The position numbers and the translations under genes were made by a program. Source: an uncultured Clostridia bacterium (GTDB taxonomy: Bacteria; Bacillota; Clostridia; Christensenellales; DTU072). Taken from it: a stretch of DNA of 10,737 bases. Location: NCBI GenBank assembly GCA_934296355.1, contig CAKRAY010000041.1, forward strand, positions 1-10,737, given 5' to 3'. Positions within the stretch are counted from its first letter, which is position 1. Every line of letters begins with the position of its first letter. A model generated the notes under the pieces. That model was not told where the DNA came from, did not search any database, and saw nothing but the letters and a program-made list of their open reading frames with translations. Of this stretch, positions 7,738 through 10,737 are shown in pieces.

Positions 7738-8628
7738 TCATTGTTTTTTTTGCGCTTGTTCTAAAATAGAGCAGTCTTTTTGATATTCTGTAACGACTTC
7801 TTGCGCGGTGCCGTATTTCGCAACATTTCCGTCTTTAAGATAAATTGCGTTCTGGCATAGGCGCAGAATTTGCGATGCGCTGTGCGAGACTACGATAAAA
7901 GTTGTGCCGTTCTTTCGAAGTTCGTCGATTTTATCGGCACATTTTTTTTGGAAAACGGCATCGCCGACGGCAAGTATTTCGTCAATAAGCAAAACGTCGG
8001 GATTGACATCAACCGCAATTGCGAAACCAAGCCTTGAAATCATACCTTGCGAGTAGTTTTTGAGCGGAACGTTCATAAACTTTTCAAGCTCTGCAAACGC
8101 GACGATACTGTCGTATTTTTTCTTCATTTCGCGTCTTGAGAAACCGAGCATCGCACCGTTTAGGTAGACATTTTCTCTGCCTGTTGCATTGAAGTCGAAT
8201 CCGGCGCCGAGTTTGAGAAGCGGAACGATGTTGCCTCTTGTTTGCACGTAGCCGGCAGTCGGCTCGATGATGCCGGAAATGATTTTGAGCAAGGTGGATT
8301 TTCCCGCCCCGTTTCTGCCGATAAGACCGATGCTTTGTCCTCTGCGCACTTGGAAAGTGATGTCTTTGAGCGCAACGAAATTTTGATAGTGCAGTTGTCC
8401 TTTTACAAGTTTGATGCAAAATTCCTTAAGATTGTCAATGCGCTCGGTGGGGAGCTTAAATTCCATGCCGACGTGGCATACGTCAAGCAAAATGCCCTTG
8501 TCCGTGGTGAAATCACCGAGATGTTCGAATGCGTCGAACTCGGTTAAATCGGTTTGAGTCGCGGACTCGACTTGCTCGGTTGTCACCGTTTGTGTGTTTT
8601 GTTCTTTTATCTCTTCCATAATCGTCAT
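7738..8628 (-). CDS. Polysaccharide/teichoic acid ABC exporter, ATP-binding subunit (Wzt/TagH-like)
   Basis: A 296-residue ATPase that would power export of a lipid-linked glycan through the permease encoded just upstream. The nucleotide-binding domain is complete: Walker A GRNGAGKST at 104-112, the signature 'YSQGM' at 192-196, Walker B 'VLLIDE' at 212-217 and the switch histidine H249 in 'VVSHS'. The stretch 'LGAGFDFNATGRENVYLNG' and the 'LAVGD' after Walker B are typical of the Wzt/KpsT/TagH branch. The protein ends soon after the ATPase core, so it lacks the C-terminal carbohydrate-binding domain of Wzt proteins such as those of the E. coli O9a system. Residues 1 to about 40 are an acidic Gln/Thr/Glu-rich extension that looks disordered. 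The ATG at 8628 is 3 bases after the permease stop; an in-frame ATG at 8619 is equally possible. No ribosome site is visible, which suggests coupling to the permease gene. Confidence 0.93.
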   Translation of the reverse strand: MTIMEEIKEQNTQTVTTEQVESATQTDLTEFDAFEHLGDFTTDKGILLDVCHVGMEFKLPTERIDNLKEFCIKLVKGQLHYQNFVALKDITFQVRRGQSIGLIGRNGAGKSTLLKIISGIIEPTAGYVQTRGNIVPLLKLGAGFDFNATGRENVYLNGAMLGFSRREMKKKYDSIVAFAELEKFMNVPLKNYSQGMISRLGFAIAVDVNPDVLLIDEILAVGDAVFQKKCADKIDELRKNGTTFIVVSHSASQILRLCQNAIYLKDGNVAKYGTAQEVVTEYQKDCSILEQAQKKQ

Positions 8629-8631
8629 ATA

Positions 8632-9462
8632 CTAAATATACAAAAGGAGTTTCTTTCTCGACAGTCTTAAAATAATGTATCCGAGACCCAAAAAGCCCAG
8701 ACCGACGCCGTAGCAAATCAAGAACGATTCTCCGCTCGGAATCGTGCCGTTTAGCAAATCTCTAAAATTTGTCAAATAGTGTAACATCGGGTTGAATTTC
8801 ATTACAGCCAAATATTTGCTGTCGAGTTTAAGCGATTCGATTGAATAGAACACGGGGGTGAGATACATCCAAAGTGTCAAGAACACGCCGTAAAGGTGCT
8901 TGATATCTCTGAATTTGACGTACACGACCGATAGGACGAACGAGATCCCGGCAGAGAAGAACAGAATCCCCGGCAGCCATGCAAATACGATGAGAAGCAT
9001 CGTCCAGTGGAACGTCACGCCTGCGCTCATTCTCACGAGCATGACGATGACGAGTGCAATCAGTGAAAAGAAAAAGTTCACCGTCGAGGACAGTACGTTT
9101 GAAATCGGAAAGACAGCATACGGGATTCTCGTTTTTGCAAGCAAGTCATAGTTTCCCACAATACAAGTTAGCGACGAGGTGGTCGACGCCCTCATAAGAG
9201 AGAATACGATATTTCCCGACAAGACGTATACGGGATAGTCCATATTGATTGAATTTCTTCCAAAAATTTTACTGAAAACAAAAGACATCACAAGCATATT
9301 GAGCAGAGGGTTCAAAACCGTCCACAGAATACCAAGTGCAGAACGCCTGTATTGATTTTTGATGTTTTTCCCAACCAAAGACCCCAAAATCACCATGGAT
9401 TTTTTGAATTGTAATTCGTTTGCACGCACGCTTTTTTTGGGAAGAATAAGTTTTTTTTCCAT
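8632..9462 (-). CDS. Polysaccharide ABC exporter, permease subunit (Wzm/TagG-like, ABC-2)
   Basis: A 276-residue integral membrane protein of the ABC-2 family. The N-terminal cytoplasmic segment holds 'KNIKNQYRRSALGILWTVLNPL', the usual entry to the first membrane helix in Wzm/TagG/KpsM proteins. Six hydrophobic segments are apparent at about residues 43-66, 77-97, 121-143, 153-182, 189-208 and 248-268. Conserved landmarks are 'YVKFRDIKHL' at 181-190, 'YLTPVFYS' at 200-207 and 'FNPMLHYL' at 223-230. With the ATPase encoded immediately downstream it would form the exporter for the glycan made by the plus-strand genes. That functional link is inferred from proximity, since the two operons converge. 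The ATG at 9462 lacks a clear ribosome site. The gene has its own promoter 61 bases upstream. Length is normal for the family. Confidence 0.93.
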   Translation of the reverse strand: MEKKLILPKKSVRANELQFKKSMVILGSLVGKNIKNQYRRSALGILWTVLNPLLNMLVMSFVFSKIFGRNSINMDYPVYVLSGNIVFSLMRASTTSSLTCIVGNYDLLAKTRIPYAVFPISNVLSSTVNFFFSLIALVIVMLVRMSAGVTFHWTMLLIVFAWLPGILFFSAGISFVLSVVYVKFRDIKHLYGVFLTLWMYLTPVFYSIESLKLDSKYLAVMKFNPMLHYLTNFRDLLNGTIPSGESFLICYGVGLGFLGLGYIILRLSRKKLLLYI

Positions 9463-9522
9463 TTACATTAGATTGTGACCATTTTTCAATATTTAATTAC
9501 TTAAGATCGCAATTATAATCAT

Positions 9523-9551
9523 ATTATACAATAAATAAGTTTTAAAGTCAA
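9523..9551 (-). promoter_or_regulatory. Sigma-70/sigma-A promoter for the ABC exporter operon
   Basis: Read on the minus strand, a TTGACT -35 box (9546-9551) and a perfect TATAAT -10 box (9523-9528) are separated by exactly 17 bases, with an A+T-rich spacer. Transcription should start near 9516, giving a leader of roughly 54 bases before the permease ATG at 9462. No riboswitch-like or attenuator structure is obvious in the leader. A short inverted repeat (AACGC, loop of 4, GCGTT; 9550-9563) abuts and slightly overlaps the -35 box and could be an operator. Confidence 0.8.
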
Positions 9552-9563
9552 CGCAAAAGCGTT
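9550..9563. repeat. Short inverted repeat at the -35 box of the exporter promoter
   Basis: AACGC-AAAA-GCGTT is a perfect 5-base inverted repeat around a 4-base centre. It lies between the end of the lipid kinase gene (9576) and the -35 box of the exporter promoter, sharing two bases with that box. It is too short and lacks a following T run, so it is not a convincing terminator for the kinase gene. A regulator-binding site is possible but unproven. Confidence 0.35.
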
Positions 9564-9575
9564 ATTGATAATTTG

Positions 9576-10505
9576 TTAAAGGTCAGAGTCCTTGTTTGTT
9601 ACATAAAGGTTTTTCAAATCGTCTTTTCCGAGAATAGTTATCGGTCTTGAAAAGTGGGTGATACCCATATTTATATCGCCGCTCAAAGTTTTTTTCTCGC
9701 CGTCCATATCGAAGTCAACGTTCTCATTTAGCGAGATCGTAAGTTGGTCGAACGGGCGAAACTCCATATTCTTCGAGTGATACGGCTTGCTGAATCCGAC
9801 AAAAAACGCCCTGAACAACGGAAAGAAGATTTTTATTTTGCCGATCAAACCGTTGTTTTTTGGCGCTTTTATCGCTAAAAGATGCATGATTCCGTCGTCT
9901 AATTTGAAAAGGCGGTTGAAACGAAATCCGAAACAGCGAGGCGAGTCGATTGCCATTATCAGCGAATATTCGCCCTCGTCACAATAATCTTTCGTCGTCA
10001 ACTTTGCTTTTATGCGATAAATTTTGTATTCTTTCACGATGTGTGAGATATAGGCAAGCGCCTTGTATTTGCGCTTTTTGTTGTCGTTCACGCAATAGCC
10101 TATTGGAGTGAATATGCCTGCTGCCATAACGTATGAAAAATACAAGTTGTTTGCAAAACAAATATCTTTGAGAAAGTGATTGTCTTTGATTCCGCCTTTA
10201 TAAAATTCGTTGAGAGTGCCGTATGGTAAATAGATGATTTCTACGTCGTCACGCATTTTTGAGTTGAGTATGCCGTTTAGAGTGCCGTCGCCTCCACATA
10301 CCACGATGCGCTCGTACGCCGAAAAATCTTTCAACACCTGCTTGTGAGTGATATAATAAAAGTCAACCGAATAACCGCGCTCAAACGCTCTTTTGAGTGT
10401 TCGTTCGTCGGCGCGATTGCCGTTGCCCGACAGCCTGTTTATCACGATTACGCAACGTGGTTGACGATTTGCGCGTCTGCTGTTTTTTTCGATGTTCTTT
10501 CTCAT
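9576..10505 (-). CDS. Diacylglycerol kinase family lipid kinase (YegS/DgkB-like)
   Basis: A 309-residue protein (from the chosen start) of the DAGK catalytic family, which phosphorylates diacylglycerol or related lipids with ATP at the cytoplasmic membrane face. Visible motifs are 'VIVINRLSGNGN' near the N-terminus, the nucleotide-binding GGDGT at 71-75, 'PYGTLNEF' at 94-101 (corresponding to the usual P-x-G-T-x-N-D-F), 'KLDDGIMHLL' in the second domain and 'FDMDGEKK', which contains the conserved D-G-E. The frame extends to an ATG at 10523 (315 residues). I prefer the ATG at 10505 because the 10523 codon lies upstream of a good -10 box, and 10505 is the predicted transcription start itself. 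Neither ATG has a ribosome site. The stop is TAA, and no terminator separates the gene from the exporter operon 113 bases on. In Gram-positive bacteria DgkB recycles diacylglycerol released by lipoteichoic acid synthesis; whether this protein does so is inference. Confidence 0.88.
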   Translation of the reverse strand: MRKNIEKNSRRANRQPRCVIVINRLSGNGNRADERTLKRAFERGYSVDFYYITHKQVLKDFSAYERIVVCGGDGTLNGILNSKMRDDVEIIYLPYGTLNEFYKGGIKDNHFLKDICFANNLYFSYVMAAGIFTPIGYCVNDNKKRKYKALAYISHIVKEYKIYRIKAKLTTKDYCDEGEYSLIMAIDSPRCFGFRFNRLFKLDDGIMHLLAIKAPKNNGLIGKIKIFFPLFRAFFVGFSKPYHSKNMEFRPFDQLTISLNENVDFDMDGEKKTLSGDINMGITHFSRPITILGKDDLKNLYVTNKDSDL

Positions 10506-10511
10506 AGATAT

Positions 10512-10540
10512 ATTATAATGCATTTGCAGACATTTTGCAA
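10512..10540 (-). promoter_or_regulatory. Sigma-70/sigma-A promoter giving a leaderless lipid kinase mRNA
   Basis: On the minus strand a TTGCAA -35 box (10535-10540) and a perfect TATAAT -10 box (10512-10517) are 17 bases apart. Six bases follow the -10 box before the ATG at 10503-10505, so the expected +1 is the A of that ATG. The alternative ATG at 10521-10523 lies inside the promoter spacer and would not be on this transcript. Confidence 0.7.
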
Positions 10541-10618
10541 TTCACTGTCGCTATTTGTCGAGAAATGGTATTTGGTGCAATCTGCTTGCCTTTTTCGCCC
10601 CTATCGGTTAAACTCTAT

Positions 10619-10647
10619 GTGAAAAACAAAAACATAAAAAAGATAAT
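10619..10647 (+). promoter_or_regulatory. Possible plus-strand promoter at the right edge
   Basis: GTGAAA (10619-10624) and GATAAT (10642-10647) are spaced by 17 bases and would start a transcript near 10654, just before the GAGGA at 10670-10674. Both boxes deviate from consensus and the region is A-rich, so this is a weak call. The rest of the 10541-10682 stretch between the divergent genes shows no other feature I can support. Confidence 0.25.
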
Positions 10648-10682
10648 AGTGCAAGCGCGCACAACGCACGAGGACAAAACTA

Positions 10683-10737
10683 TTGAAAAAGCACGACGAA
10701 AAAACGAAAGACAAAAAATCCGCGCCGAATTGCGAGA
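10683..10737 (+). CDS. Possible start of a divergent gene (3' truncated)
   Basis: A TTG codon at 10683-10685 is preceded by GAGGA at 10670-10674 with an 8-base spacer, and the frame stays open to the window end. The 18 visible codons begin 'MKKHDEKTKDKKSAPNCE' (TTG read as Met), a hydrophilic Lys/Asp-rich start with no recognisable family. A competing frame opens at a GTG at 10619 without a ribosome site and gives a Lys/Arg-rich sequence. Neither can be identified from so short a piece. Confidence 0.3.
   Translation, partial: MKKHDEKTKDKKSAPNCE

Noticed and set aside
9550..9563. Hairpin as a terminator for the lipid kinase gene
   Set aside because: The stem is only 5 bases and is followed by GACTTTAAAAC on the minus strand, not a U run.
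10506..10523. ATG at 10523 as the start of the lipid kinase
   Set aside because: It lies upstream of the -10 box of the best promoter, has no ribosome site, and the extra residues are not needed for the conserved N-terminal strand.
10619..10737. GTG-initiated frame at the right edge (Lys/Arg-rich)
   Set aside because: There is no ribosome site before the GTG. The alternative frame starting at the TTG at 10683 has GAGGA at proper spacing, so it is preferred, though neither is secure.
1..10737. CRISPR arrays, tRNA/rRNA genes, insertion sequences, long direct repeats, integrase or attachment sites
   Set aside because: I looked for repeated spacer-like units, cloverleaf sequences, transposase motifs and terminal inverted repeats and saw none. 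Nearly all of the window is accounted for by coding sequence.

Overview
The window reads as part of a cell-surface polysaccharide locus from a low-to-moderate GC bacterium. A Clostridia-like member of the Bacillota is my best guess. The reasons are A+T-rich codon use, consensus-like sigma-70 promoters, AGGAGG-type ribosome binding sites before several genes, tightly packed operons and a YegS/DgkB-type lipid kinase next door. The lineage is an inference; there is no rRNA or other marker gene here.

Layout. Positions 1-7659 are one plus-strand operon whose start lies outside the window: a truncated GT4 glycosyltransferase; a large multi-domain protein with a GlfT2-like (galactofuranosyltransferase-type) GT-A domain; a UDP-glucose 6-dehydrogenase (ugd); a second, fuller GlfT2-like transferase; a GT4 transferase; and a DUF4422 transferase. 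Three genes are separated by 7-17 bases and two pairs overlap by 4 bases (ATGA). A symmetric terminator at 7684-7708 ends this operon. It also ends a converging minus-strand pair, an ABC-2 permease and its ATPase (Wzm/Wzt or TagG/TagH type), which starts from a near-consensus promoter at 9523-9551. Further right, also on the minus strand, is a diacylglycerol-kinase-family gene whose promoter places the transcription start on its own ATG. A divergent gene may begin near the right edge.

How it fits together. Ugd would supply UDP-glucuronate. The GT2 and GT4 enzymes and the DUF4422 protein would build a heteropolysaccharide on the cytoplasmic face. The two GlfT2-like proteins suggest galactofuranose in it, although no UDP-galactopyranose mutase is visible. 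The ABC-2 exporter would then move the lipid-linked glycan across the membrane. The sugar assignments are inferred from family resemblance and not proven.

The most unusual items are the 709-residue protein at 555-2684, which seems to join a degenerate GT-A domain, an intact GlfT2-like GT-A domain and a C-terminal segment resembling DUF6270; the predicted leaderless start of the lipid kinase; and a base-composition break near 2690 that suggests the left part of the operon was acquired separately. I saw no CRISPR array, tRNA, rRNA, transposase or integrase.
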